Under the pieces are notes generated by a model. It had not been told where the DNA came from, ran no database searches, and was given only the letters and a program-made list of their open reading frames with translations. A stretch of 64,000 nucleotides of DNA from Atriophallophorus winterbourni. Its lineage: Eukaryota > Platyhelminthes > Trematoda > Plagiorchiida > Microphallidae. This document shows positions 35,831 to 49,064 of the stretch, in pieces (position 1 is the stretch's first letter; every line of letters begins with the position of its first letter). The DNA is taken from the NCBI GenBank assembly GCA_013407085.1, contig JACCGJ010020378.1, positions 1-64,000 of the forward strand, in the 5' to 3' direction. A program made the translations under genes and the position numbers.

Positions 35831-38244
35831 CTGTCATCAGTTTTAACTGTTGAACAAGTGTCACGCAAAATGTCAAATTACATTAATCGCTGACGTGATC
35901 GATCCTTAATGAAGAAAAGTTTCATTGCCCAGGCCAAGTCTGTAAAGACTGATTAGAAACAAACAAGGGTTGGCCTGATTCGATGAGCTTTGAGCAATAA
36001 AAGCCGTAAAAAGCATTTTGAGTTTAGAGCTGAAATTATAAATAATAATGGATTTATTTAAAAGTCTATTTGAAGATGAGAACATATAGTTAACCTGTAA
36101 CGCAAATAAAAATCGGATAATATAATCTTTAATACCAAGCAGACAAATATGAACATCTCGGCAGATCATTCGACGCCAACGTTATACATCTAATGTTTCT
36201 CGCGCAGCGCTTTCTTTATGAAGACTTCACATTTGTAAAACGGATAGTCATTTCCATGTCTCACCTAAACACCTCTGACATCAGACCAAACCGTCTGTTC
36301 ATTTGAAATCATCGGTTTACAATGCGATCGTTCATGCACAAATTTCGAAAAACGTATTTAGTGTAATTTGTAACAAATTTAACAAATCGAGCGAGAAACT
36401 GTTTTCTAATAGACCGAGATACGACCTAGAATAATAGTCCAAACTCCGTACGGTGATTTGTTCCGAAACCATCAGACCTACTTTCATAACACGTTTGGTT
36501 CGCCACACAGGCTCCTCAAAGTTTTGTAATGCACGTACACTAAACAAATTAACGATAATTTGAAATGAATATTTAAATTGATCTATGAAAGGTTACTTTA
36601 CTGAGTTCATTTCTAGAATCTACGTAAAAGTTTACTGTTGGGAATAAGATGGACGTTTCAATGATCTTAAGGAGAGCAAGCATCTTTATAAGCGATTTAA
36701 AGGCTGTTTCTGCAAAGAAGGTCGCCAAAAAACAACAACACAACAACAAACAATTGCTTTTATAGCTCAAACGAGAGCAACGCGGTAATGTGTTCCTACA
36801 AATTTCTTCAGTATACCCCTGTCATCAAGCAACAATGGTGATCGACCAGATCTTTGAAACTCTCTCTCAATTCAAGTGTGATGAAAGACATATTCAGAAA
36901 TACTTAGAGACGGAACAGTGACGTCAGTAGAAGCAGATTAATCACTGCCTGATAAAAACTCGCAATGTGAAAATGATCATGCTAAGGTTTTAGCATTGCT
37001 GTTAATAATAGTTTTAAGTAGTGCTGCAACCTTCTGCCGAAAAATAATATAAATTAGTTTCGCCGAACATTAGAAGATTGGACATAATAATATACTTTGT
37101 GTTCGTGAGCTAGTCAATTTGAACAAAGAGCAGACCAATACGCGGAAATGCACTCTCTCGCATCATGGTTAACATAAAGTAATTTATTTCGGATAGCAAA
37201 ACTTGTTACTTAAAAGAACGAAGTTTTGTTTATCTTACAATCAGATAAATATGTGTGTAATAGCACAGCATTTCCCATCATGATATACTTTGTTCGGTTT
37301 TATCAGATAATATCAAATTATAATCAGATTATCATATTATGACCTGTAACCAATTGTTATTGGTACAAAAACATAATTATATCTTCTCCAATCACCTTAA
37401 TAGCCGCCCAAGGAAAACGAGGTTAGTTGATTTGAAATTGTTTTTTACTTTTAATTTATCGTAAGTTCTTCAACTGCGGTTTAGTTTTTATTAACAAGAG
37501 CGCCATCTACATGTGGGCTAGTGCTTACCTTTGAGTTTGCGAGAATTTCTTGGTACATGTTGCTAAAGCTCCAAGAGTGAACACGCGAGATTTTTTAATG
37601 AGTGGCAATTGTCTTATTTTATTATTACAATTTACTTAAAAAGTAATTGTGTGTGTGTTTATTTCTGTGATTGAACATCAGGTTTGGTTGTGCAATCCCT
37701 ACGCAACAGTGGCATTCAAGAATATACTCATTTAACACCTATCCAGTGTTTCAATTCTTAATGTACCTAATCAAAACGTATACACTTAATAACGGCAAAC
37801 AGCCGGAAACCGTAGTGTAGTGTAATTTCAGGAGATGTGAGCAACACATCGCTTTGGTCATCCGTATTCGCCTTGAGTGCTTGACCACAAATCACTTTGT
37901 GATTCTGTGTTTGAGCATCGTGGTTCGTTGTACGTTCCTTGCGAGCCAGTGGCATTCAATTATACATTTGTTTACCATTTATCAACTGTTTTAATTCTTA
38001 CCAAGTCTGCCTTCGCCTGATGACAGCAAAAAGCCAGAATCCGCTAGTGCAGTGTAATTTCAGAAGATGTGAGAAACACACCGCTTTGGTCATCCACAAG
38101 CGCCTCGAGTTCTTGACAACAAATTGCTATAGGATTTTGTCTTTAAACACAGTGGTTGGTTGTACCAACCCTATGCAACAGTGACATTCATGTATACATT
38201 TGTTTACAACTTTTCCACTGTTTCAAGGCTCCCTGATACTAATC

Positions 38245-38298
38245 TTACTGTATCTACCTGATGAAGGGAAACAACCGGAAACCGGTTGTGCATTGTAA
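38245..38298 (+). ncRNA. Hammerhead ribozyme-like motif, intact core
   Basis: CTGATGA 38258-38264, GG/CC stem II, GAAA 38278-38281, palindrome AACCGGTT, cleavage-type GTT ending at 38287. Stem I: TAC 38255-38257 with GTG 38288-38290 and TTAC 38245-38248 with GTAA 38295-38298. Confidence 0.6.
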
Positions 38299-39208
38299 TT
38301 TACGGGCATGTGAGCAACACATACGTTGGTCATCCCGGAGCGCCTTGAGTACTTGACCACAAATCACTATATGATACTGTTTTTGAAAATTGAGGTACGA
38401 GATACTAACCCTAAGCAACGGTAGCATGCAAGTTTAAACTAGTTTATCATTTATCCAGTGTTTCAAGACCCTTTGAACGTAATCTTACTGTCTCCACCCA
38501 ATGACCTCAAACAGCCAGATACCGGTAGTGCATCGTAATTTCTAGGTTTGTGAGCAACACATCACTCTGGTCATCAATTAGCGTCATGAGTGCTTGAGCA
38601 CGAAACACTATGTGATTTCGAGTTTGAACATCGCGATTCGTTGTACGAACCTAATGCCGCAGCGGCATTGAAGCGTACACTTTTTTCACGATTCACCCAC
38701 TGTTTCAATGCTAACTCTAACTAATCATACTCTATCCACCCGATGACAACAAACAGCCAAAATCCCCTAATATAGAGTAATTTCAGGAAATGTGAGCAAC
38801 ACATCACTGTGGTCATCCAGAAGCGCCTCGAGTACTTGACCACAAATGACTATTCGATTACGTGTTTGAACGTCGTCGTTCGTTTTACGAACCCTATTTA
38901 ACAGTGGCATTCAAGTACACACTTGTTTACCACATTTCACTGTTTCAAGGCTCACTGAACCTAATCTCACTGTGTCCACCTGATGAAGGGAAACAGTCAT
39001 ATACCGGTATTGCAGTGTAATTTTGGTGGAACTTAGCAAAACAACACTTTGGTCATCCATAAAAGCCTTGATTGCTTTACCACAAATCCCTATGTAATTC
39101 AGTGTTTGAACATCGCGGTTTGTTGTTCGAACCCTATGCAACAGTGGCCTTTAATTATAAACTATTTTAGCATTCATCCACGGTTTTAAGGCTCAGTAAA
39201 CTTAATCT

Positions 39209-39258
39209 CACTGTCTCCACCTGATGACGGGAAACACTCAGAAACCAGTAGTGCAATG
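39209..39258 (+). ncRNA. Hammerhead ribozyme-like motif
   Basis: CTGATGA 39221-39227 and GAAA 39241-39244 are intact, CAC/GTG inner stem I present, stem II GGG...CTC only weakly paired, and ACCAGT replaces ACCGGT. Repeated without change at 49015-49064. Confidence 0.5.
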
Positions 39259-42200
39259 TTACTGTGATGGATGTTTGCAACACATCATTTTGGTCATCAA
39301 TCAGCGCCTTTAGTGCTTGACCACAAAATACTACGGGATTCTATGTTTGAACGACGTGGTTCGTCCTACGTACTTATACAACATTGAATATTGTATTGTG
39401 TGGATTTATAAACAATTTATATCAATTATATAACACTTTCCAATAAATAAATAAATCGGGGTTTGTGAATAACGCTAACATTTCAATAAATTCAATCCTG
39501 TTTATACTGTGTGTTTGATGTACCGCAAGTGCGGTCTGCCCAATGGTGGATGTCCCAATTGTCGCTCACGATAGATAAGATCGTTTGGAATATGACCATA
39601 ATCTGCAAGAATAACTATCCTGCATTTTAAATTATCGTTAATTACACATAAGTTTAATAACTACGGGGCATTTAAATTTCTAACCGAGGATACTATTCCA
39701 AATATTAAGACAAACACTTATCCGTTATATTGTTGATAAATATTGGAATCTATATATTGTGGGTTCATGTTTGAGCTGGTTTAGCTGAACGTTCAACCAC
39801 AGCTGTATTCCTAAGTAAAAATGTTTAGCATCCATTCAGCAAGCGCGGCCACAAAGGTTTCAAGCGAATGCTCAGTTTGATGGTTGCCATAAAAATGTTT
39901 TTTATTCCTTTATTGTAACTACACACGTATCCTACAGTTTGATATATAATTAATCATTCTTGTATAAAAAGGTATTGCAACACTGATTACTAAATATTCT
40001 GCTGTTGGATCGATTTAAACGGGTTCCACTTCCAAGAATATCACTAAATGCATTCTGATTTACAATTCTATTATATATAAATGGTTGCACTGCAATCATG
40101 AAAAACGAATTTTTCTATTTTGTGTGGAAGACGTCTTTTGTCGACATCCTTTGGTTGATGTCATCCACGAACGTACATCACAAGCGCATGGTGTTTTCAT
40201 TCTCCGCAGCTTTTCGTCCAATAGAGAAGCTGTTCCATTTGTCAACATCATATGGAAAATAAACCCAAATGTTCAGGATTGAAATGACAGAATCTCGAAG
40301 GCTAATATGCATGCATTTCTATAACACACACATACGAAATCTGGACTGTAGGATCACGGTCTGAATGCGCTTGAAGTAGCGGAAGTTTAATATAAGGAAA
40401 GGCCTTTGTATGATGATGTTGGATAAGTTTTTATAATCAATTACGGGCCTATATCGGGAATCGCTTTGTCAGTTCTTCGATTCTAGTTTGAATTTTGCTG
40501 ACAGTCCTATCTCATCATTAACACCACATTCAACACCAAACGTCTCCGATTCATCTGAAAAAGCAATCCTTCAGTAGCATACACCACACAACCATAAATA
40601 CTTGAGAACAACCAAACTAGGATCAGGTGCATAGACTTGAAATAAAAGTCGAAGTCGTACACGCTAGTTTCTTCATTGCATTCAATGTTATACATCGGAA
40701 AAAACGTCCATTTAAATTCTTTTGTTAACAAAGGCAAATAAGCATACACTCCAAGATGACGAACTGCAATAAACATGGTATGGTACAATGCAAATCTGTT
40801 GAATTTTTATAATTCATATGGAATATACAACCTCATGTTGAAGAGTAAAATGACAGAGATACGAAGGTCCATATGAATGCATTATTATCACAAACAAACA
40901 CCCTAAGCAAGGATTTCCTGCTGTTTGCAGCCAACAGTTATGCGGTGTATGATTAGTATGTCCTTAAGATTATTACTTGAAAGAATCAAAAACAATTTGC
41001 ATTAGTATGACGCGGTTGCATGAGGTGGGTACTAACAACCTGTTCAATCACATTAGCTCACAACGATGTAGAACGTGTATGAAAACATGAACATGAGCAA
41101 AACATGGATTGCATTTGAACTCATGATCATGAACAAAAGGCACACTTGCATGCATCTCCATCAATCACACACATTACACGACAGGTTTCGTGCTGTTTGC
41201 ACTCATAAGGAAATGACTGAATGATCTTGGACCGCATGCGCTGGAAATTGGTGAAGAAAAATAAATAAAATTGCGCATGCATGCCACTGTTTTATAATGT
41301 TACCTGTCCAATAATGCATTTTGTGATAGGCCACAATTAATTAAACTGTCTTACCATTTTTATAAAAACAATAATTGTTACTATTGGTGTTGTGCACAGT
41401 GAATTGACAACCATAATAAATCAAGTTTTAAATAACAATTTTGCAAGAATGTATTAAGCGCATTATTAATAATCTAACCTAAATCAATTTATTCAATGCG
41501 AAACATATAGCTGAAGCGATAGTACACTTGGTCGCCACGTTGCAAGCAAAAAAATAATATTTTTATCTCAAGGTTTGAGATACGTTTAACACGTTTCTCT
41601 TGAAAAGATAAAAGAGTCATACAATCACCAGAGTTTGTTTTCTTGCGCCGTTATATGAACTCGCGCTGCACCTCTGACTAAGACTCAGTGAGCTATCGCG
41701 TTTGGAAGCGGAGCGTGGGTGTCATCATAACTTGTTCGTGCACGCAGAATATTTTGGCAAATGACATGAAGAATAACGGGATTGTGTTCAATATCTATCG
41801 TTCATCCATAATGCTGACAAATGTGAGTGCCATCAGTTAGATCAGCTTCAGGATAACGTTTTATTTCTGCAAGAGAGGGTTCCTAGTCAGGAAAATGTTA
41901 ATATAATTATGGAATGGTCAACCGTCACCACTAATATTACCCTACCGCTTATCAGCGTATGTTTCGCCTACGTTGTTTCACGTTTTGTGGGAATGACCAC
42001 GATCAGTGGTCGAGATTCCAACGAGTGTTTATCGACGTCACTCTATTAAAAGTGATCTCGGACAAGGTCGGTTTACACAGCGCCCGAAATTCGTGAACAA
42101 AAATAAGTAATGCGCACAATGTTAAGGTTTTTTTGGCGAAAACAAAAATTGTATCAAATAGTATGTATAAGGTGAATAACGCTGTTTGCTAGATTGCTGC

Positions 42201-43248
42201 ATCCACATTAATATCCGCCAGTCTGTAAATGATGATCTTGCTGGTAGATAAAGGTGCCACAATTGTGACGTGCATCACAACGAAATGGATAGTTTTCTCA
42301 ATCATAAACTCTGAGCGAACGAACGGATGGTTCAAGATAATACTTGCGCCTTTCAAAATCAGATTAATACATGGTTAGTTAGCTAACGTTGTTTTGTATC
42401 CATTCACAATTTTTTCAATACTATGTTCCATTTTATAATTTAAGATTAAAAGTTATTCGAATCTGTATGAAAGATTATGCATGTCTTGGTAATATTTACG
42501 GTTGTGTAACATTCACACGAGTCCAATCGGTTAGGCCTTAAGCTTCTTCCTACGGCAGGATCAATTTTTTTGTATCCCACCCGAAATCAATAAATCATTG
42601 TACCGAACATTGTAGCAAATACTCCGTGGTGTACCTTCTATGAATTCCAAGTTGCATTTTAAAAGAACCAGCGTATCGTGGATGAAGATGGTCGTTCAAA
42701 GTTTTTTTGCATGCTTGCTAAGAATAGAGATAAGTTATGATGTGCTATCTTGCAAAAACAGAGAATAAAGTACACTCGCTGAATGTTAGACTGTTTGAAA
42801 CATGAATGTTCTTTGTTTTCGTGAGCGAATCATGTATACAGAAAGCATTCAACTACTCAGATTTGCACCCTCGGGAACCATGATGAATGGAAATTCATAT
42901 GTTCGATAAAGTAAATACATTTTTGGTTTATTGAATATTGATTCGTTGGCACAATTAAAATATAATCTCTCGTTTAACCGCGTTATACGTGGTAGTTAAG
43001 CGGTCGGCAAGAACTAGCAAAAAGTAGCAATGTATTATCGAGTAAAATGTTCAAAGCGATTTTACAAAAAAAGAAGATTTACTGCAACTTCACTCGGCAG
43101 AACTCGATGAGAGTTCATTATGACAGTCAAAATGAGATTAACTCACCACATTTTTGTGAATATCAGTTATGGTATGTTCGCAAATCATCAGCTGACGCAA
43201 ATTGTAGGTCCATAATTAGAAATTTATTTGATTTTATTCATTTCACAG

Positions 43249-43275
43249 TTACCGGAACCAAATCAAGAAAACAAA
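43249..43275 (+). CDS. 27-nt micro-exon B2
   Basis: Acceptor TTTATTCATTTCACAG, donor GTAAGTAT. It encodes TGTKSRKQ, two residues different from B1 and identical to B3. Confidence 0.6.
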
Positions 43276-46200
43276 GTAAGTATTGAGAATGAATTTGTAA
43301 ATTGCAAATCTAAAATTCTTTATTGATTACCAATGTGTCAACTTGTAAACTACGGTGATATAAGGCTGGTACAACGAAAACTGTGCTAGCAACAAGCTTG
43401 TGTTTATTCGATATTTCACGTCATACACACATAATTAACTTACAGTTTTTGACTACTGAATATCTCCCAGTAAAATACCTAATGTTTTATCTATGAGGCT
43501 GATATAACTTAAGGGCTTACACATTGAATTCGACTGTGTCTCAATCGCAATTTAACTGAAGTGAACATTTTGGCCTTGTGAGTTTGTTTTACGTAGAACA
43601 AACCACAAAAAATATTACTCAGCACTCTAGTTGCATTTTTTGGCCATAAACACATTCACAGAAAAAAACATACATCTTTATCCCATGGATCTTCTTGTGT
43701 CGTCCCATCAAACGTACCCACGATACCACAGATCTGAGTTTCGTATTGTTTTGTCTTATCTGAGAAAGCAATAATGTATATTGGTTTTCCGAGCGCAATA
43801 TATTTTCATTAAAAACATTGATTATTCATAGCTGTTATTAAAGGTGAACGAATTTAAATTTTATAGCAAAATAACATATCAACAAATTTTATCGCGGATT
43901 TATTCCTTTCTCCTGAGGAGAATCAGACAGCTTTATCTTATAAAACATTGAGAGAAAAAATGTGCACTTTTCTCGATCAATATAAATTTCATAAGCAAAT
44001 CGCTTGCATTGTTTCGTTGTCCAAGACGTTAGTGTATTAGTCACACACGCACTGTCTAATGCGTAGTACATCTATTCTGTCCACAATCGTCGGTATTGTG
44101 GCTTACATTTCTCACATGGAAAACTTCAACGGCAACAGTGCCGTTTATCTACTGGTTGAATGGATGAGAACATGGATTGGGGATACAAATTGTTTTGGAA
44201 AGATGTATCAAAAAATAAGCGTCTCCATGCTGGTTTACTTATATATGATCGTTCACAAAACTAACTTTTATCATAACTTTAAAAAATCAGCGTGCAAAAG
44301 GTCTCCCACCTCAAGACGTAAACAATACCGTGTGTTTTGAGAAATTGCACAATATTACTAATCTTGGAATAACCACTTTTCAATCAATCAAGTTTCTCAG
44401 GACATGGGTATGAGGTTAATCTCATTGATTTTAATACCAATAAAGGCATGAAGAGTTACATATACTTCACCGTTTCTCTACTGTATATAGGCATGCGGAT
44501 TACGACCTTTCGGTCAGTAAGTGCAAAAGGAGTGACGCAAGTGTTTACCTTTGAAATGAACGCAGATTCAGATATGTTTTCAAGACCATGACATTGATAG
44601 TAAGATCTTCGCATGCCCGACTCTATATTTATATAGTATAAAACGAAAGCTTTTGTGCGAGAAAACACTACGGAATTAAGGAAAAAATGCGAAACTTCAG
44701 ATAGATAGATTCAAATATAAGAACAACGGAGGATTGATGAACCCGGTAAACCCTCCCCTATCTTACAAAACCTCATTTGGAAATTTGATCGGGTTCCGTA
44801 TATTTCAAGATTATTATCCGGCGCATTCTCCGCGCAACTTCAAAGCACGCCACAGATCATCTTGCATTATTTTTAAATGAATCACGACGTGCGGTTGGAA
44901 TTTCCATAACCGATACTTTTGGATATAGGTTTCATAGTATTATCAGATCAATGTTATTTCCATATATTTATCTAAAGTTAGCTAGGACCAATTTACTCTT
45001 ACAGCATGTAAGTATCTACGGCGGATCGTGACATGTGTGCAGTATTATTGAATTTTGTGATCTTCATTCGTTCATTAATTTGTTTCTGTGGATCAGCTCT
45101 CAGATTTAGCCAACTTTTTTGAAACTGACAGGAGATACACAAAACGCAGCATGTGAAGTAGCAAATTTCTCAAAGGAATACTGACAACAAACTGTGCTGT
45201 ATTGATATTGTTACTGCTTTACGTTTAGTTTAATCCCGATGAAATGAAATATCGTGGTTTTTATGTGTTATAAAAATGCATGCTAATGAGCATTTTTTTA
45301 AACAATCTATCGTTCAACTATCATGTGTTAACTGTGAGAAAGTGGTTACTAGTAAACAAGTTTATAATTGAGTCCCGCTGTTGCATGGGTTTTGAAAACG
45401 AAACACGATATTGAACCACCGAATCACATAGTGATTTGTGGTCAAGCACTCAAGGCGCTTAAAGATGATCAATCTGATGTGTTGTTCGCATTCCCCGAAA
45501 TTTTGTTTTAACTCTAACAAAAACTAATATTACTGTAACTACCCGATGACGGCAAACAGCTAGAAACCGGTAGTGGAGTGTAATCTTGGAGTATATGGGC
45601 AACACATCACTTCGGTTACTAATATTTTAAATACTGTCATCAGTTTTAACTGTTGAACAAGTGTCACGCAAAATGTCAAATTACATTAATCGCTGACGTG
45701 ATCGATCCTTAATGAAGAAAAGTTTCATTGCCCAGGCCAAGTCTGTAAAGACTGATTAGAAACAAACAAGGGTTGGCCTGATTCGATGAGTTTTGAGCAA
45801 TAAAAGCCGTAAAAAGCATTTTGAGTTTAGAGCTGAAATTATAAATAATAATGGATTTATTTAAAAGTCTATTTGAAGAGGAGAACATATAGTTAACCTG
45901 TAACACAAATAAAAATCGGATAATATAATCTTTATTACCAAGCAGACAAATATGAACATCTCGGCAGATCATTCGACGCCAACGTTAAACATCTTCTAAT
46001 GTTTCTCGCGCAGCGCTTTCTTTATGAAGACTTCACATTTGTAAAACGGATAGTCATTTCCATGTCTCACCTAAACACCTCTGACATCAGACCAAACCGT
46101 CTGTTCATTTGAAATCATCGGTTTACAATGCGATCGTTCATGCACAAATTTCGAAAAACGTATTTAGTGTAATTTGTAACAAATTTAACAAATCGAGCGA

Positions 46201-48051
46201 GAAACTGTTTTCTAATAGACCGAGATACGACCTAGAATAATAGTCCAAACTCCGTACGGTGATTTGTTCCGAAACCATCAGACCTACTTTCATAACACGT
46301 TTGGTTCGCCACACAGGCTCCTCAAAGTTTTGTAATGCACGTACACTAAAAAAATTAACGATAATTTGAAATGAATATTTAAATTGATCTATGAAAGGTT
46401 ACTTTACTGAGTTCATTTCTAGAATCTACGTAAAAGTTTACTGTTGGGAATAAGATGGACGTTTCAATGATCTTAAGGAGAGCAAGCATCTTTATAAGCG
46501 ATTTAGAGGCTGTTTCTGCAAAGAACGTCGCCAAACAACAACAACACAACAACAAACAATTGCTTTTATAGCTCAAACGAGAGCAACGCGGTAATGTGTT
46601 CCTACAAATTTCTTCAGTATACCCCTGTCATCAAGCAACAATGGTGATCGACCAGATCTTTGAAACTCTCTCTCAATTCAAGTGTGATGAAAGACATATT
46701 CAGAAATACTTAGAGGCGGAACATTGACGTCAGAAGAAGCAGATTAATCACTGCCTGATAAAAACTCGCAATGTGAAAATGATCATGCTAAGGTTTTAGC
46801 ATTGCTGTTAATAATAGTTTTAAGTAGTGCTGCAACCTTCTGCCGAAAAATAATATAAATTAGTTTCGCCGAACATTAGAAGATTGGACATAATAATATA
46901 CTTTGTGTTCGTGAGCTAGTCAATTTGAACAAAGAGCAGACCAATACGCGGAAATGCACTCTCTCGCATCATGGTTAACATAAAGTAATTTATTTCGGAT
47001 AGCAAAACTTGTTACTTAAAAGAACGAAGTTTTGTTTATCTTACAATCAGCTAAATATCTGTGTAATAGCACAGCATTTCCCATCATGATATACTTTGTT
47101 CGGTTTTATCAGATAATATCAAATTATAATCAGATTATCATATTATAACCTGTAACAAATTGTTATCGGTACAAAATCATAATTATAAGTTCTCCAATCA
47201 CCTCAATAGCCGCCCAAGGAAAAGGAGGTCAGTGGATTTGAAATTGTTTTTTTACTTTTAATTTATCGTGAGTTCTTCAACTGCGGTTTAGTTCTTATTA
47301 ACAAGAGCGCCATCTACATGTGGGCTTGTGCTTACCTTTGAGTTTGCGAGCATTTCTTGGTACATGTTGCTAAAGCTCCAAGAGTGAACACGCGAGATTT
47401 TTTAATGAGTGGGCAATTGTCTTATTTTATTATTACAATTTACTTAAAAAATAATTGTGTGTGTGTGTTTATTTCTGTGATTGAACATCAGGTTTGGTCG
47501 TGCAATCCCTACGCAACAGTGGCATTCAAGAATATACTCATTTAACACCTATCCAGTGTTTCAATTCTTAATGTACCTAATCAAAACGTATACACTTAAT
47601 AACGGCAAACAGCCGGAAACCGTAGTGTAGTGTAATTTCAGGAGATGTGAGCAACACATCGCTTTGGTCATCCGTATTCGCCTTGAGTGCTTGACCACAA
47701 ATCACTTTGTGATTCTGTGTTTGAGCATCGTGGTTCGTTGTACGTTCCTTGCGGGCCAGTGGCATTCAATTATACATTTGTTTACCATTTATCAACGTTT
47801 TAATTCTTACCAAGTCTGCCTTCGCCTGATGACAGCAAAAGCCAGAATCCGCTAGTGCAGTGTAATTTCAGAGATGTGAGAAACACACCGCTTTGCTCAT
47901 CCACAAGCGCCTCGAGTTTCTTGCCAACAAATTGCTATAGGATTTTGTCTTTAAACACAGGGTTGGTTGTACCAACCCTATGCAACAGTGACATTCATGT
48001 TTACATTTGTTTGCAACTTTTCCACTGTTTCAAGGCTCCCTGATACTAATC

Positions 48052-48104
48052 TTACTGTATCTACCTGATGAGGGAAACAACCGGAAACCGGTTGTGCATT
48101 GTAA
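48052..48104 (+). ncRNA. Hammerhead ribozyme-like motif, intact core
   Basis: CTGATGA 48065-48071 followed by G, GG/CC stem II, GAAA 48084-48087, palindrome AACCGGTT, GTT ending at 48093. Stem I TAC/GTG and TTAC/GTAA as at 38245. One base shorter in stem II than the R6 copy. Confidence 0.6.
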
Positions 48105-49014
48105 TTTACGGGCATGTGAGCAACACATAACGTTGGTCATCCCGGAGCGCCTTGAGTACTTGACCACAAATCACTATATGATACTGTCTTTGAAAATTGA
48201 GGTACGAGGTACGAACCCTAAGCAACAGTAGCATGCAAGTTTAAACTAGTTTATCATTTATCCAGTGTTTCAAGACTCTTTGAACGTAATCTTACTGTCT
48301 CCACCTAATGACCTCAAACAGCCAGATACCGGTAGTGCATCGTAATTTCTAGGTTGTGAGCAACACATCACTCTGGTCATCAATTAGCGTCATGAGTGCT
48401 TGACCACGAAACACTATGTGATTTCGAGTTTGAACATCGCGATTCGTTGTACGAACCTAATGCCGCAGCGGCATTGAAGTGTACACTTTCTTCACGATTC
48501 ACCCACTGTTTCAATGCTAACTGTACCTAATCATACTCTATCCACCTGATGACAACAAACAGCCAAAATCCCCTAATATAGAGTAATTTCAGGAAATGTG
48601 AGCAACACATCACTTTGGTCATCCAGAAGCGCCTCGAGTACTTGACCACAAATGACTATTCGATTACGTGTTTAAACGTCGTCGTTCGTTTTACGAACCC
48701 TATTTAACAGTGGCATTCATGTACACACTTGTTTACCACATTTCACTGTTTCAAGGCTCACTGAACCTAATCTCACTGTGTCCACCTGATGAAGGGAAAC
48801 AGTCATATACCGGTATTGCAGTGTAATTTTGGTGGAACTTAGCAAAACAACACTTTGGTCATCCATAAAAGCCTTGATTGCTTTACCACAAATCCCTATG
48901 TAATTCAGTGTTTGAACATCGCGGTTTGTTGTTCGAACCCTATGCAACAGTGGCCTTTAATTATAAACTATTTTAGCATTCATCCACGGTTTTAAGGCTC
49001 AGTAAACTTAATCT

Positions 49015-49064
49015 CACTGTCTCCACCTGATGACGGGAAACACTCAGAAACCAGTAGTGCAATG
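49015..49064 (+). ncRNA. Hammerhead ribozyme-like motif
   Basis: Duplicate of 39209-39258: CTGATGA 49027-49033, GAAA 49047-49050, ACCAGT. Confidence 0.5.

Larger units (their letters stand above)
37650..39410 (+). repeat. ~240-bp tandem array R6
   Basis: Seven to eight units; the landmark GAGT(G/A)CTTGACCAC recurs at about 37876, 38346, 38588, 38828, 39069 and 39310. Unit sequences differ by 15-30 % from each other but match the unit in the same position of R7 at 98-99 % by eye, so the array was copied whole rather than homogenised. Confidence 0.9.
32575..42400 (+). repeat. 9.8-kb tandem repeat, copy 1
   Basis: Repeats at 42400-52207 (copy 2) and 52207-56310 (copy 3, partial). Landmarks are exon B at 33422/43249/53056 and the array R6/R7. 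In its first 2.9 kb copy 1 is several percent different from copies 2 and 3, but from about 35.5 kb on it is nearly identical to copy 2. 12900-18600 is an older relative of the second half. Confidence 0.9.

Noticed and set aside
40507..40788. Minus-strand ORF of 93 codons, repeated at 50315-50596
   Set aside because: The older homologue at 16694-16882 is shortened and otherwise changed like neutral sequence.
44059..44340. 93-codon ORF with a signal-like start, repeated at 53866-54147
   Set aside because: The copies are recent duplicates, so conservation means little, and the older copy at 34.26 kb has an early stop. No homology recognised.
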